From JAHRAW01 sp965226545 (lineage in GTDB: Bacteria > Pseudomonadota > Gammaproteobacteria > Arenicellales > Poriferihabitantaceae), in NCBI GenBank assembly GCA_965226545.1, contig OZ245364.1, positions 1,550,001-1,614,000 on the forward strand: a DNA stretch of 64,000 nt, written 5' to 3'. Positions 8,097-18,500 of the stretch are shown piece after piece. Made by a program: the position numbers and the translations under genes. Position 1 is the first letter of the stretch. Every line of letters starts with the position of its first letter. The notes under the pieces were generated by a model. That model saw only the letters and a list, made by a program, of their open reading frames with translations. It made no database searches and was not told the DNA's origin.

Positions 8097-8311
8097 GCAA
8101 TGTGCGATATGCAATGTGCGAAACGCAATAGGTAATACGAATATGCAACACACAGTACGCAGTGCGCGATATGCAGTACGCAACAATGCAGTATGCGATG
8201 TGCAATACGCAATACGCTGTACGCAATATGCAACATACGATACGCAATACGCAATGCACAGTACGCAATACGCTGTACGCGATACGCATTACGCATTACG
8301 CAGTATACATC
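8097..8311. repeat. 7-bp tandem repeat array upstream of mlaB
   Basis: About 30 degenerate copies of GCAATAC or GCAGTAC/GCGATAC fill most of the 406-base gap between mlaB and the MFS gene (8030-8435). The period of 7 breaks frame, and all open frames across it are repeat artefacts. No conserved spacer is present, so it is not CRISPR. I see no other feature in the gap. Confidence 0.9.
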
Positions 8312-8435
8312 ACCCTTGCGCAAAGTGGTTTATGCAATGTTGCAAGCGGTTACTATTGCGAACGGTTTGGCGGAAACGGTGTGCATGTTGCGCATGTTTT
8401 TTCACGCGCGTCGATGCCGTGCAACTCATTCGAAT

Positions 8436-9752
8436 TTATTTATGCGGTGGTTTGGTTGAGCGGGGGTTGGCAAGTTGCATGGCTTTGTTGACATCGACGC
8501 GCCATAGCAGATAGCCGCCGATTAAAAATAATGCCAGCAGTGACAAGATGCTGTCGCGTTCGTTTGCGAAAGGTAACAGCAACGGGGTTAATGCCAGTAA
8601 CAATGGCCCCAATATCGCGGCGAATTTTCCGACCATGTTGAAGAAGCCGAAAAATTCGGCGCTTTTGGATGGGGGGACGAATCTTGCGTATAGGGAGCGG
8701 CTTAAACTTTGTACGCCGCCTTGCACCAAGCCGATGGTGATGGCGAGCAAATAAAAATCCGCGCCGCTGTCGAGCCATCGCCAGGCGTAAATGATTGCCG
8801 CGCAATAGATGGTTAAGCCGATTAATACGCCGCGTTTTGCGCCGATTTTTTCGCCGATGATGCCGAACGCCAACGCCGCCGGGAATGACACGAATTGGGT
8901 TAACAATAACGCGGTGATTAAACTTGCCTGCGGCAATTCGAGAACGCGTTGCGAAAAGAACACCGCCATTTTAAAAATCGTGTTGACGCCATCGATGTAA
9001 AACCAATAGGCGATTAGGAACAGCAAAAGGATTTTCATCTTGCGCAATTCGGCGAAGGTGCGCAGCAGTTGCGCGCCGCCTTCGCGGATGATTTGTAGCG
9101 TGCCGACTTTTTGCGCCGGCGGGGTTTCATCGACCCATAACAACAACGGCACGGTGAATGCGCCCCACCATAATGCGACCGTAATAAACGCCGCGCTGAC
9201 GCCGACGGCATCGGATTCGAAGCCGAACCATTGCGGCTGCGTTGCCATCAACACGTTAACCAAAAACAACAAGCCGCCGCCGAGATAGCCGAGTGCATAG
9301 CCATACGCCGAGACGCGGTCGAATTGATTTTGTTTGGCGACCGTCAACAACATCGAATCATAAAAAGTGTTGGCGCTCGAGAAGCCGATGGTGCCGACGC
9401 CGTATAACAACAAGCCGACTTGCCACATGCCGGCATGCACCCACGCCAACGCCGCGCTCATCAACACGCCCAACATCGCAAACGCGGCGAGGAATTTTTT
9501 GCGCGCCCCGCCGCGGTCGGCGATTGCGCCGAGCAATGGCGCGCTGATTGCCACCGCCAAACTCGATGCGGCCAAGGTGATGTTGAACCAAAAATAGGAT
9601 TCCGCCGTCGATACATCGGCGCTTAACGCGGCGTAAACTATCGGAAAAAATCCGGCGATGACGGTAACCGCAAACGCCGAATTCGCCCAGTCGTACAACG
9701 CCCAAGCCAGAATCGGTTTGCGGAACAGGAGGGATTTGTTTGATGATTTCAT
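8436..9752 (-). CDS. UMF1-type MFS transporter
   Basis: A 438-residue membrane protein with about 12 hydrophobic helices. The start region ILAWALYDWANSAFAVTVIAGFFP is the signature of the UMF1/Atg22-like MFS family. Further family marks are GAIADRGGARKKFL (loop 2-3), NTFYDSMLLTVA and GLVQGGVQSLSRSLYARFVPPSKSAEFFGF. The family probably exports small solutes such as amino acids, but the substrate cannot be inferred here. The gene stands alone on the minus strand between two repeat-rich gaps, with no operon partner close enough to help. Confidence 0.9.
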   Translation of the reverse strand: MKSSNKSLLFRKPILAWALYDWANSAFAVTVIAGFFPIVYAALSADVSTAESYFWFNITLAASSLAVAISAPLLGAIADRGGARKKFLAAFAMLGVLMSAALAWVHAGMWQVGLLLYGVGTIGFSSANTFYDSMLLTVAKQNQFDRVSAYGYALGYLGGGLLFLVNVLMATQPQWFGFESDAVGVSAAFITVALWWGAFTVPLLLWVDETPPAQKVGTLQIIREGGAQLLRTFAELRKMKILLLFLIAYWFYIDGVNTIFKMAVFFSQRVLELPQASLITALLLTQFVSFPAALAFGIIGEKIGAKRGVLIGLTIYCAAIIYAWRWLDSGADFYLLAITIGLVQGGVQSLSRSLYARFVPPSKSAEFFGFFNMVGKFAAILGPLLLALTPLLLPFANERDSILSLLALFLIGGYLLWRVDVNKAMQLANPRSTKPPHK

Positions 9753-9872
9753 TGTTGGCTCGATAAGTTAACGGTTTGAGTTAAGTTGACCGGGTAAGTG
9801 CCTGCACGTTAACAGTTTAATTATTTATTAATTAACGTGCACTTTACATTGTGAACGTGACATTACATTGCA

Positions 9873-10529
9873 CTAACCACAACGACAAGCATCCAATGAA
9901 TCGATGACACAGTTGAGATATTCCCAAACATATTCGGCAAAACTCCACCGCACTTGAATATAAAACCGCGCATCGTCCGGTTTGTACAACAACACCGATG
10001 CATTGCCGAATCGAGTTTGCGCGCATTGTCCGCGCGCGAAATTGTGCGGATGCAAATCCAACGGGCAACCGCGCGCCAATGCATCGGCGGCGTCCGCGCC
10101 GTTTAATTCCAGCACAACATAATAATCGCTGATGTCGGTCGCGGCAAAATGCTGTTGATGCAGACGCGAATGAAGTTGGTCGAGCAACGGTTTGGTTTGC
10201 GCCAACGGGCAATGAATTAACCATTCATCCGGCGCCAACCAAAACAATGTGCATTGTTCGCCAACCGCAACTTCGCCGGCACTTTGCGGTGCATCGACGC
10301 CGCAAATTTGTTGCACAGCCGCGGCAAATTGCGCGTTATCGATATCGCCGCGCAAATTAATCTTGCCGCACCAATCGATGCACTGCAACGACAAAACCCC
10401 GTGCCGCGCGCGTTGTGCGTCAAGTGGTGTGCAGATGTTGACGGTGTCGACCGTGTCGATAGTATTGACAGTGTCGACAGTATCGACCGTGTCAGTGTCG
10501 GCAATGTTGTTTGCATTATGCATATTCAT
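9873..10529 (-). CDS. soxG: Sarcosine oxidase gamma subunit with repeat-derived N-terminus
   Basis: A protein of up to 218 residues. From about residue 40 it matches heterotetrameric sarcosine oxidase gamma subunits (GEQCTLFWLAPDEWLIHCP, ISDYYVVLELNGADAADALARGCPLDLH, FGNASVLLYK, VRWSFAEYVWEYL). Residues 11-31 are a three-residue repeat, DTV with variants, encoded by a 9-bp tandem array at 10437-10505 of the same word (GTGTCGACA) seen in intergenic DNA near 45 kb. Translation may start within or after the array, but no better start is clear. It is the last gene of the sox operon, 99 bases after soxA. Confidence 0.88.
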   Translation of the reverse strand: MNMHNANNIADTDTVDTVDTVNTIDTVDTVNICTPLDAQRARHGVLSLQCIDWCGKINLRGDIDNAQFAAAVQQICGVDAPQSAGEVAVGEQCTLFWLAPDEWLIHCPLAQTKPLLDQLHSRLHQQHFAATDISDYYVVLELNGADAADALARGCPLDLHPHNFARGQCAQTRFGNASVLLYKPDDARFYIQVRWSFAEYVWEYLNCVIDSLDACRCG

Positions 10530-10548
10530 AATCGTTCGATGGTTGCGA

Positions 10549-10612
10549 TTGTGATTTCGAATGTGACTTCGAATGTGACTTCGAATGTGATTTCAATGGT
10601 GACTTCGACTAT
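10549..10612. repeat. 12-bp tandem repeat between soxA and soxG
   Basis: Five copies of a 12-base unit of the form GTGACTTCGAAT, with variants GTGATTTCGAAT and GTGATTTCAATG. It occupies the soxA-soxG spacer. Most units contain GTGAC, the pentamer found in arrays throughout the window. Confidence 0.88.
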
Positions 10613-10628
10613 CGACTTCGACCAACAA

Positions 10629-13600
10629 TTACCCACGCGCCCGCGCACCGTCGGCATCGTAAAAAACACTGTCGCAAATCACCGCCCGCCGCATCGTGCC
10701 GTCGGTTAAGGCGACTTCGACGGTTTCGCCTTTGCGGGTTGCGCCGTCCTTAATTAATGCAAGCGCGATTGCGCGCCCAACTGCCGGGCTGTAATAGGAT
10801 GAGGTGATATGCCCGAGCATTTGCATCGGCGGTTTGCGGGTGAATTCGCGCACGATGTGCGCGCCTTCGGGCAATACAGTATTCGGCGATTCGGACAGCA
10901 AGCCGACCAATTGTTTGCGCCCGTTGCGCGAAGTATCCGAGCGCAGTTGTGAACGTTTGCCGATGAAATCGGTTTTGCTCGGCGAGACAATCCAATCCAT
11001 TGCCAAATCGGCCGGGGTGACCGTGCCGTCGGTTTCCTGCCCGACGATGATGAAGCCCTTCTCGGCGCGCAACACATGCATCGCTTCGGTGCCGTAGGCG
11101 CAGATGCCGTGCGGTTTGCCGGCGCGCATTAATGCATGCCATAACGCCAAGCCGAATCGCGCCGGGACATTAATTTCATACGCCAATTCGCCGGTGAAAC
11201 TGATGCGAAACACGCGCGCGGCAATGCCGGCGACGGTCAATTCGCGCATCGACATAAACGGAAACGATTCATTATCCAGCGGCGCATCGCATAACGCGCT
11301 TAACACTTCGCGGCTTTTGGGTCCGTTCAACGATGCGACCGCCCATTGTTCGGTGACGCTGGTGCAATACGCGCGCCAGTGCGGCGATTCGGTTTGCAGC
11401 CATTCATCCAAATGCGACAACACGCGCGCGGCGCCGCCGGTGGTCGTGGTCATGTGGTAATGCTGTTCGCCCAAGCAAGTGGTGACGCCGTCATCGAACA
11501 CCATTCCGTGTTCGTTTAACATTAAGCCATAGCGACATCGCCCGGGCTGCAGACGATTCCACGCGTTGGTGTAGACGATGTTTAATAAATCGACCGCGTT
11601 CTCGCCGCGCACATCGATTTTGCCGAGCGTACTTGCATCCAACAACCCAACCGCGTTGCGCACGGTTGCGCATTCGCGCCGCACCGCCGCATGCACATCC
11701 TCGCCGGCGTGCGGGAAATACATCGGGCGTTTCCAATCGCCGACATCTTCATAAACCGCGCCGTTGGCTTCGTGCCATTGGTGCATCGGCGTGGTGCGTT
11801 TTTGGATGAATAAATCGCGGCGTTCCTGCCCGACAATCGCGCCGAAGGTCAGCGGCGTATACGGCGGGCGGAAGGTGGTGATGCCGAGCGAATCAATCGG
11901 CGCGCCGCGCAAATCGGCCAACGCCGCGAGCGCGTTTAAGTTCGAGGTCTTGCCTTGGTCGGTGCCCATGCCGGTGGTGGTGTAGCGTTTAAGATGTTCG
12001 ACCGCGCCGAAACCTTCGCGCAATGCCAAAGCCAAATCGGCGATGGTCGAATCGTTTTGCAATTCGTGAAAATGTTTTTTCGCGCCGACGCCAATCGGAT
12101 GCGCGCATGGCAACACCCATAGCGGACGCATCGGTTGTTCCGTCGGTGAATCGAATTCAATTGTCGGCGGTGCATCATCAGTTTCGAATCCGCATTGACG
12201 CGCGGCAAACGCGCCGGCGGCTGCGCCTTGTTCGATGCATTCATCGAATGCATTTGCGCCGTTGCATGCGCCGATGCATTCCGCTTGGTTGGCGGCATCG
12301 ACATCGGTGCGCGAAGTTGCCGGCACAAACGCATGCAATGTTTTGTCGAAAGTTAATGCGCCTTTGCCTTGACTAAACAATTGCACACTCGGCGTCCAGC
12401 CGCCGGATGATGCAATGATTTCGCACTGCACTCGAATGCGCGGCGCACTCGTATCGACACTTGCGCCGTCTTGCGACAAACGCATTAAGGTAATGCCGCG
12501 AATCGCGCCGCGTTTGTAATCGATATCGGCAATCGTGCAATTGTCGTGCAACACAATGCCGGCATCGCGCGCGCGCCGCACCCATTCGCCGTTGGGCGAT
12601 TGACGCACATCGACTATCGTCACTTCACCGCCAACCCGTTGCACATCGAGCGCGCATTGATATGCACTGTCGTTGTTGGTTAGCACGACGACGCGCCGCG
12701 CCGGCAATACGCCGAAATGGTTTATGTACATCCGCAATGCGCCCGCCAACATTACGCCCGGACGGTCGTTGTCGGCAAACACCAACGGGCGTTCAATCGC
12801 GCCGGTGGCGAGGATGGTTTGTTTGGCGCGGATTTTCCACAATCGTTCGCGCGGTTTGTCGGCGATGTTGTGATGCGCCAATCTTTCATTGGCGATGAGG
12901 AAGTTGTAATCGTAATAGCCGCACAAGGTCGTGCGGTTGAGCGCGCGCGAGGGCCCGGCATCGTTTATTTCGGCAACACGCGCATCGACCCATTGCATCG
13001 CCGGCTGCCCGTCAATCGTTCGATTGTCCAATCGCAATTGCCCGCCGAAGTCGGCGTTTTCATCGACTAACATTACGCGCGCACCGCTGCGCGCGGCAAT
13101 GCCGGCGGCTTGCAATCCGGCGACGCCGCCGCCAACCACCAAGACATCGCAATGCGAATGCAGTTTGTCGTAGCAAGACGGGTCCGGCGCGGTTGGCGCG
13201 CGTCCGAGCCCGGCGGCTTTGCGAATCCATTTTTCGTAAACCGGCCAAAAGTTGCGCGGCCACATAAAGGTTTTGTAGTAAAACCCCGCCGGCAAATATC
13301 TCGATAACTTCGCGCTGAGCGCGCCGACATCGAAGTTCACCGATGGCCAACAATTTTGACTGCGCGCAATTAACCCGTCATACAACTCGACCTCGGTTGC
13401 GCGGCGATTGGCTTCGGTGTGCGCGCCAAGTTCCAATTGCACCAATGCATTCGGTTCCTCCGCACCGGCGGCGAATATGCCGCGCGGACGGTGATATTTA
13501 AAACTGCGCGCGACAACGCGCACGCCGTTGGCGAGCAATGCCGATGCCAAGGTGTCGCCGGCGTAGCCGGTGTATTGGCGACCGTCGTAGGTGAACTTAA

Positions 13601-13664
13601 TCGCGCGCGCACGGTCGATGCGTCCGCCTTGTTTGATGCGATGCGGTTGGGTGGATTTATTCAC
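10629..13664 (-). CDS. soxA: Sarcosine oxidase alpha subunit
   Basis: The product is 1011 residues, the usual size. The N-terminus has the small 2Fe-2S-like fold of the family (FTYDGRQYTGYAGDTLASALLANGV). It is followed by SFKYHRPRGI and a FAD/NAD-binding domain with VLVVGGGVAGLQAAGIAARSG near residues 173-191. The C-terminal half is an aminomethyltransferase-like folate domain (GLLDASTLGKIDVRGENAVDLLN, SFTGELAYEINVP, GTEAMHVLRAEKGFIIVGQETDGTVTP). The complex oxidises sarcosine to glycine and transfers the methyl carbon to tetrahydrofolate. The start overlaps the soxD stop by four bases. No repeat inserts were noticed. Confidence 0.96.
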   Translation of the reverse strand: MNKSTQPHRIKQGGRIDRARAIKFTYDGRQYTGYAGDTLASALLANGVRVVARSFKYHRPRGIFAAGAEEPNALVQLELGAHTEANRRATEVELYDGLIARSQNCWPSVNFDVGALSAKLSRYLPAGFYYKTFMWPRNFWPVYEKWIRKAAGLGRAPTAPDPSCYDKLHSHCDVLVVGGGVAGLQAAGIAARSGARVMLVDENADFGGQLRLDNRTIDGQPAMQWVDARVAEINDAGPSRALNRTTLCGYYDYNFLIANERLAHHNIADKPRERLWKIRAKQTILATGAIERPLVFADNDRPGVMLAGALRMYINHFGVLPARRVVVLTNNDSAYQCALDVQRVGGEVTIVDVRQSPNGEWVRRARDAGIVLHDNCTIADIDYKRGAIRGITLMRLSQDGASVDTSAPRIRVQCEIIASSGGWTPSVQLFSQGKGALTFDKTLHAFVPATSRTDVDAANQAECIGACNGANAFDECIEQGAAAGAFAARQCGFETDDAPPTIEFDSPTEQPMRPLWVLPCAHPIGVGAKKHFHELQNDSTIADLALALREGFGAVEHLKRYTTTGMGTDQGKTSNLNALAALADLRGAPIDSLGITTFRPPYTPLTFGAIVGQERRDLFIQKRTTPMHQWHEANGAVYEDVGDWKRPMYFPHAGEDVHAAVRRECATVRNAVGLLDASTLGKIDVRGENAVDLLNIVYTNAWNRLQPGRCRYGLMLNEHGMVFDDGVTTCLGEQHYHMTTTTGGAARVLSHLDEWLQTESPHWRAYCTSVTEQWAVASLNGPKSREVLSALCDAPLDNESFPFMSMRELTVAGIAARVFRISFTGELAYEINVPARFGLALWHALMRAGKPHGICAYGTEAMHVLRAEKGFIIVGQETDGTVTPADLAMDWIVSPSKTDFIGKRSQLRSDTSRNGRKQLVGLLSESPNTVLPEGAHIVREFTRKPPMQMLGHITSSYYSPAVGRAIALALIKDGATRKGETVEVALTDGTMRRAVICDSVFYDADGARARG

Positions 13665-13978
13665 GGTGTTTTTGGTGCGGCGGTTTTTGACGCGGCGACT
13701 GTTGACACATCCGGTTTCGGCGCGCCGGGTTTGTAGGATTTATAAATGCGGTCAGTGGCGGTGTCGCGCGCGACATTAAACCAACGGCGGCAACCGTGCG
13801 CATGCACCCAGCGTTCGTAATGCATGCCTTTGGGGTTGGCGCGGAAGAAAAGATAATCGCCCCATTGTTGTTCGTCGCAAGAGAGCGGGTCGGTCGGGCG
13901 GATGATATGCGCCTCGCCGTGATAGGAAAATTCACTTTGGTCGCGCGCGCCGCACCATGGGCATTCGATGATGAACAT
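13661..13978 (-). CDS. soxD: Sarcosine oxidase delta subunit
   Basis: A 105-residue protein beginning MFIIECPWCGARDQSEFSY. The CPWCG pair, with HAHGCRRWFN later, supplies the zinc ligands of the delta subunit. Also conserved are GEAHIIRP and WGDYLFFRANPKGMHYERWVH. The last 20 residues are low-complexity (A/S/T/K/P). It lies between soxB and soxA in the standard BDAG order. It is coupled to soxA by a four-base overlap, but separated from soxB by about 140 bases filled with repeats. Confidence 0.95.
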   Translation of the reverse strand: MFIIECPWCGARDQSEFSYHGEAHIIRPTDPLSCDEQQWGDYLFFRANPKGMHYERWVHAHGCRRWFNVARDTATDRIYKSYKPGAPKPDVSTVAASKTAAPKTP

Positions 13979-14010
13979 TAATTTCGACTCTTAAGTTAAA
14001 CGGTTAATTG

Positions 14011-14105
14011 CAAAGTGAAAGTGTGAAGTGAAAGTGTGAAGTGCAAGTGCGAAGTGACAAAGGTAAAGTGACAGTGACATTGACAGTAACAAGTGACAAT
14101 AAAAG
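14011..14105. repeat. AAGTG/GTNAC repeat between soxB and soxD
   Basis: The run begins with near-identical 14-base units (GTGTGAAGTGAAA) and passes into AAAGTGACAGTGAC and GACAGTAACAAGTGAC words. The second part matches in style, and partly in sequence, the insert in purL at 41755-41872. It stretches a junction that is usually only a few bases in soxBDAG operons. Confidence 0.8.
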
Positions 14106-14117
14106 TTACCCTCGCCC

Positions 14118-15362
14118 TTAATGCGCCACCGCCGCCGCCGCGCCTTCGTCTATCAGTGCGCCGCTGTTAAATCGTTGCATCGTAAACGGCGCGGCTATCG
14201 GGTGCATTGTGCCGCGCGCGATGGAATGCGCGAATACATTGCCCGAGCCCGGCGTGGCTTTGAAGCCGCCGGTGCCCCAGCCGCAATTGAAAAACAAATT
14301 GCGCACCGGCGTCTCGCTGATAATCGGCGACCTATCGACCGTGACATCGACGATGCCGCCCCATTGGCGCAACATTTTCAGCCGCGATAAGTTTGGATAC
14401 AATTCCAAAATCGCGCCGAGTGTATGTTCGATATTGTCGAAGCCGCCGCGTTGTGAATAGGAATTGTATGCATCCGAGCCCGCGCCGATGACCATCTCGC
14501 CTTTATCCGATTGGCTGATATAGGCGTGAATGCCGCCGGACATCACGACGCAATTCAATAACGGTTTTATCGGCTCGGATACCAATGCCTGCAATGCCAC
14601 CGATTCGACCGGCAATCTAAACCCGGCCATTTGCGCGAGCACACTGCAATGCCCGGCGACGACGACGCCGACTTTGTTTGCTTTAATATCGCCGAGTTCG
14701 GTTTGTACGCCGGTGACTGTATTGTCGTTAATCGTAAACCCGCGCACCGCGCAATTTTGGATGATGTCCACGCCCAGTTCATCAGCGGCGCGGGCGTAGC
14801 CCCAAGCGACTGCATCGTGTCGCGCGGTGCCGCCGCGTTTTTGTAGCAACGCGCCGAGCACCGGATAGCGACAAGATAAGTTAATGAACGGCACCATATC
14901 CAAGATTTGCGCCGGGCTGACGAATTCGGAATCGATGTTGTTCAAATGAATCGCGCTGCCGCGTCGCCCAATTTCGCGCAAGTCATGCAGATTATGCGCA
15001 AGGTGCAACAAGCCGCGTTGCGAAAACATCACATTATAATTTAACGCACCGCTGAGCCGTTCCCATAATTTCATCGCGTGTTCATACAACGCAGCTGATT
15101 CATCCCATAAATAATTCGACCGCACAATCGTGGTGTTGCGTCCGGTGTTGCCGCCGCCAAGCCAGCCTTTATCCAGCACCGCAACATTGCGCACCCCGCA
15201 TTCGCTTGCCAGATAATACGCCGTCGCCAAGCCATGCCCGCCGCCGCCGACAATGACGACATCATATTCCCGCTTCGGTTTCGCATCGCGCCACGCGCGC
15301 GACCAATCGCGATGGTAGTTAAACGATTTGCCGATGAGGTTGAATATTGAGTAACGGTTCAT
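14118..15362 (-). CDS. soxB: Sarcosine oxidase beta subunit
   Basis: About 414 residues from ATG 15362 (MNRYSIFNLIGKSFNYHRDW), matching the usual SoxB start. An upstream extension of the frame crosses the autotransporter terminator and is rejected. The FAD-binding motif is DVVIVGGGGHGLATAYYLA, with VAVLDKGWLGGGNTGRNTTIVRSNYLWDES next to it, where the FMN/FAD attachment region lies. The C-terminal NCGWGTGGFKATPGSG is conserved. SoxB carries the sarcosine-oxidising site. It is the first gene of soxBDAG on the minus strand. Confidence 0.96.
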   Translation of the reverse strand: MNRYSIFNLIGKSFNYHRDWSRAWRDAKPKREYDVVIVGGGGHGLATAYYLASECGVRNVAVLDKGWLGGGNTGRNTTIVRSNYLWDESAALYEHAMKLWERLSGALNYNVMFSQRGLLHLAHNLHDLREIGRRGSAIHLNNIDSEFVSPAQILDMVPFINLSCRYPVLGALLQKRGGTARHDAVAWGYARAADELGVDIIQNCAVRGFTINDNTVTGVQTELGDIKANKVGVVVAGHCSVLAQMAGFRLPVESVALQALVSEPIKPLLNCVVMSGGIHAYISQSDKGEMVIGAGSDAYNSYSQRGGFDNIEHTLGAILELYPNLSRLKMLRQWGGIVDVTVDRSPIISETPVRNLFFNCGWGTGGFKATPGSGNVFAHSIARGTMHPIAAPFTMQRFNSGALIDEGAAAAVAH

Positions 15363-15399
15363 TTGCGGTTTACAGTTTGCGATTGATTGACGATGTATT

Positions 15400-15437
15400 A
15401 AAAACGCCCGCCGTGTCGTTAAAGACATCGGCGGGCG
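15400..15437 (-). terminator. Rho-independent terminator after autotransporter 1
   Basis: On the minus strand CGCCCGCCG pairs perfectly with CGGCGGGCG around a 15-base loop and is followed by a run of five T. It sits about 80 bases after the autotransporter stop. The second autotransporter has a closely similar hairpin at 25736-25772. Confidence 0.9.
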
Positions 15438-15514
15438 AATCAAAGTCACTTTGTAACTGTCGGTAACCTGTTGGTCGAGTTACGACTGTAACTGTGTCGA
15501 CAGTCGCGGCGAAA

Positions 15515-18500
15515 TTAAAACTTCACCGCCCCCTGCACAAAGATGCGCTGTTCATCCGCATCATCGTTGTTCAGGCGACGTTCGCCGGTGAGGTTGAGGT
15601 CGAAATAGCGATGCGGCGACCAATCGACGCCGAGTCGATAGATGTCATCCGATGCGCTGTTTGCGGTGACCGCATCGAAGAACGGCACAACCAACCCGCC
15701 GGCACTTTGGATGCCATACGACAATCGCGATTCAGTGCGCCATGCATAGTTGGCGTTGTCGACACTGTCGTCCGCATCGATATCATCGAACGATTCGGCA
15801 TTCCACACGCGCCCGAATTCGCCGACTTCCTCGCCATAACTCGGGCGGATGCGCAAGGCAAATCCCTGCCCGTCTCCGCCGCCGCTGACGCGGAAATTGC
15901 CGTACGCGCCCCATTCGTTGTAGTTTTTGCGCCCGAATAAACCGTGCGCGCCGGCTTCGAGGGTGGTGCGATCGCCCAGATAATTCCAGCCCAACGCCGT
16001 CTCCATCGCCGCGCCGGTGTCGCCATCGCCATCATCGTGGCGCAAGCCGATTTCGACGAAGGCGGCGCGATTATCCAAGCGGGTGTTGGCGTCGTGCCAT
16101 TTGACCAGCACCCGCGCGGTGTTGGTGTCGAGGTCTTGTTGCAATATCGTGCGCTCGTCGTTGCCTTCGATGTCGATTTCCGCCGCACGCGCTTCGAGGC
16201 GCAGTTGCAGGCGCGGATTGATTTCATCGCTGACGCCGACGCCCAATGCAACCAGGTTGACATCGCTGACCGCTTTGACTTGCGTTTGGTTTTCCGGCGT
16301 TATGGTCACATCGCCTTCGCCATAGCCGAGGCTCGCCCACAAATTGGTTTCGCCGAATCGCCAGTTGATATACGGATGCAAGCCGCTCAAGGTGATTTCA
16401 TAATCGCCTTTTTCGACCTTGCCGCCGGCATCCAAGGTTTCATAATTCATCTCGGCGTTGCTTTGCGATACGGCGGCACCGACCAAGATGTTGTCGGCGA
16501 CTTCGAAATCGACGCCAAGATGCAGCCCGCTGACATCGCCCTCCCAATCAATTTGCGGGGCGTTATCCAGCGCAACCGCTTCGGCTTCGCCGTTCAATCG
16601 GCGGTAATGCGCACTGCCCCAAATCGCCCCATTCGAGATTGCCCCGCCGCCTGCACTAAACGGCAGGATGAATTTGCTGTTGGCAAGCAGTTGGTTTTTG
16701 TCGAAGGTGTCATCGGCAATGGCTTTTACATTTTGCGCCAAGGCGACCAACGGCGATTGTCCGCCAATCGAGAATTGCGGCGTTACTGATGAGGCGGCTG
16801 CCAGGCGGTCGGTGATTGCGCCCATTGTGCCGGCGACTGAGGCGGCGGCGACTTTGCTGACGAGTTGGGTGTTAATCGTCGCGATTTGTTTGGTTTGGGC
16901 GATTTGGATGTTGATGAGTTGGGTGACGACAACGCTGCTCGAGCCGAAGGTGGCGGTGAAGGTATACACCGGCACGGTGATGTCTTGCTCGATGCCATAA
17001 GTGCCGTCGCTTTCCAGCACCGGGATTAATTCGCCGTCGTCGTTCGGCTCACGGTAGAACGCCAAGCCGGGGTCGCTCGGTTCAGGGGCGATGGCATAGT
17101 CAATCGTCACGCCGCCTGCGGCAACCTGCAATTGCGCGGTTAAATCGTAGGTTGTTGCGCTGTCGGTAAACAACGCTTCACGCGCATCGGCTTGGAATCG
17201 AATCGGGATGATGTCGAGGGTGAACGCTTCGAAAGTCCCTGCGCCGTTGGCGTCTGTGATGCGGTAGGTCAACATCTGTTGCAGTTGGCTTTCGGTGATG
17301 GACAAAGTTGCCGCCGCAATGGTGCGCGCAACCGGGTCGAAGGTCAGCCCGGTGGCGGCGACCAAGCCATCCAACGCATACACAAACGGCTCTTGCCCTT
17401 GACTTGCCGGCGGGAACGGTTGGGTTACATCGCCGAGCGTAAAGGTCAACGGGTCGTCAATCATTGCGCCGAGGTCAATCATTTCCGCGACTCGAATCGT
17501 GAAAGTGTCGGTGGTGATTGCACCGTTGGCGTCTGTCACCGTCAAGGTGTAGTTTTCGATGCCAACAGTGGCGGCGGCGGTCGGCGTGCCGCTGATGCCC
17601 ATTGTCAGCGGCGAGGCGTTGTAGGTGGTCAAGACCATTCCAGTCGGCAGGTCGGGCGTAAGCGTAAGCACCAATGCCCCAAAGCCGCCATCCGCACTCG
17701 GCAAGGTGGTTTCTTCCGCCGGCGTATGCCCGATGGTGAAGCCCAAATCGCCTTGGTCGTCGCTGAATGTGGCGGCATCTACGACCAATATGGTCAAGGT
17801 GTAAGTGCCCATACGATTATCAGCGTCGGTGGCGATTCGCGTATAGGTGAATTCGCCGCTTTCCGTCGGGGCGGTTGCGCTGATGATGACGCTTTCATCC
17901 GCCTGCACCGTTGCACTGATGCCGCTCGGCAGGTTGTCGATTAGGGTGGTGTAGGTGGTGTCTTCCGCCGTCCCGGAGCCGCCGGTTGCCGCCGGGATGG
18001 TTGTCCCCGCCGCCAAAGTGCCGCTGTTGGTGTAACTGATTGCGCCGACGGTGTAAGTGGCGACGAAGACGGATGGGGTGAATCCGGGGCCGTCGGTTAC
18101 GCCGATTTCGAAGATGACGCTTACTTCCTCATTGTCAAATTCGTCGTAGGCGGTATAGGTAATCTCTTCCGGCAACACTTCTACCATTGAGGTTACATCG
18201 CCGCTGATGATTTGCGTGGCGGTGTCGAAGGCGAGTCCGGCGGGTAAATTGCCGGTGAGGTTGTAGGTGATATTGCCAACTGCGTTGGTTGCCGCCGGCA
18301 ATGGGATGTTGACGCCGGTTTCCCCGGTGCCAACATTTCGGTCGGCGACCGTCGGCAAACTCAATGCACCCGGCACGGTAATGGTCACGGCTTGCGACCC
18401 GGTTGCGCCGTTTTTATCGCGCACATGATAATGCAATTGATGCGATGCCGCCGCCAAAGGCATGCCCGCTAAGGTGCGCGTGGCGGCGGTGAAGGTGATG

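Noticed and set aside
8097..8311. Several overlapping frames rich in Tyr, Ala and Ile on both strands
   Set aside because: All arise from the 7-bp repeat, and none has a ribosome binding site or resembles a protein.
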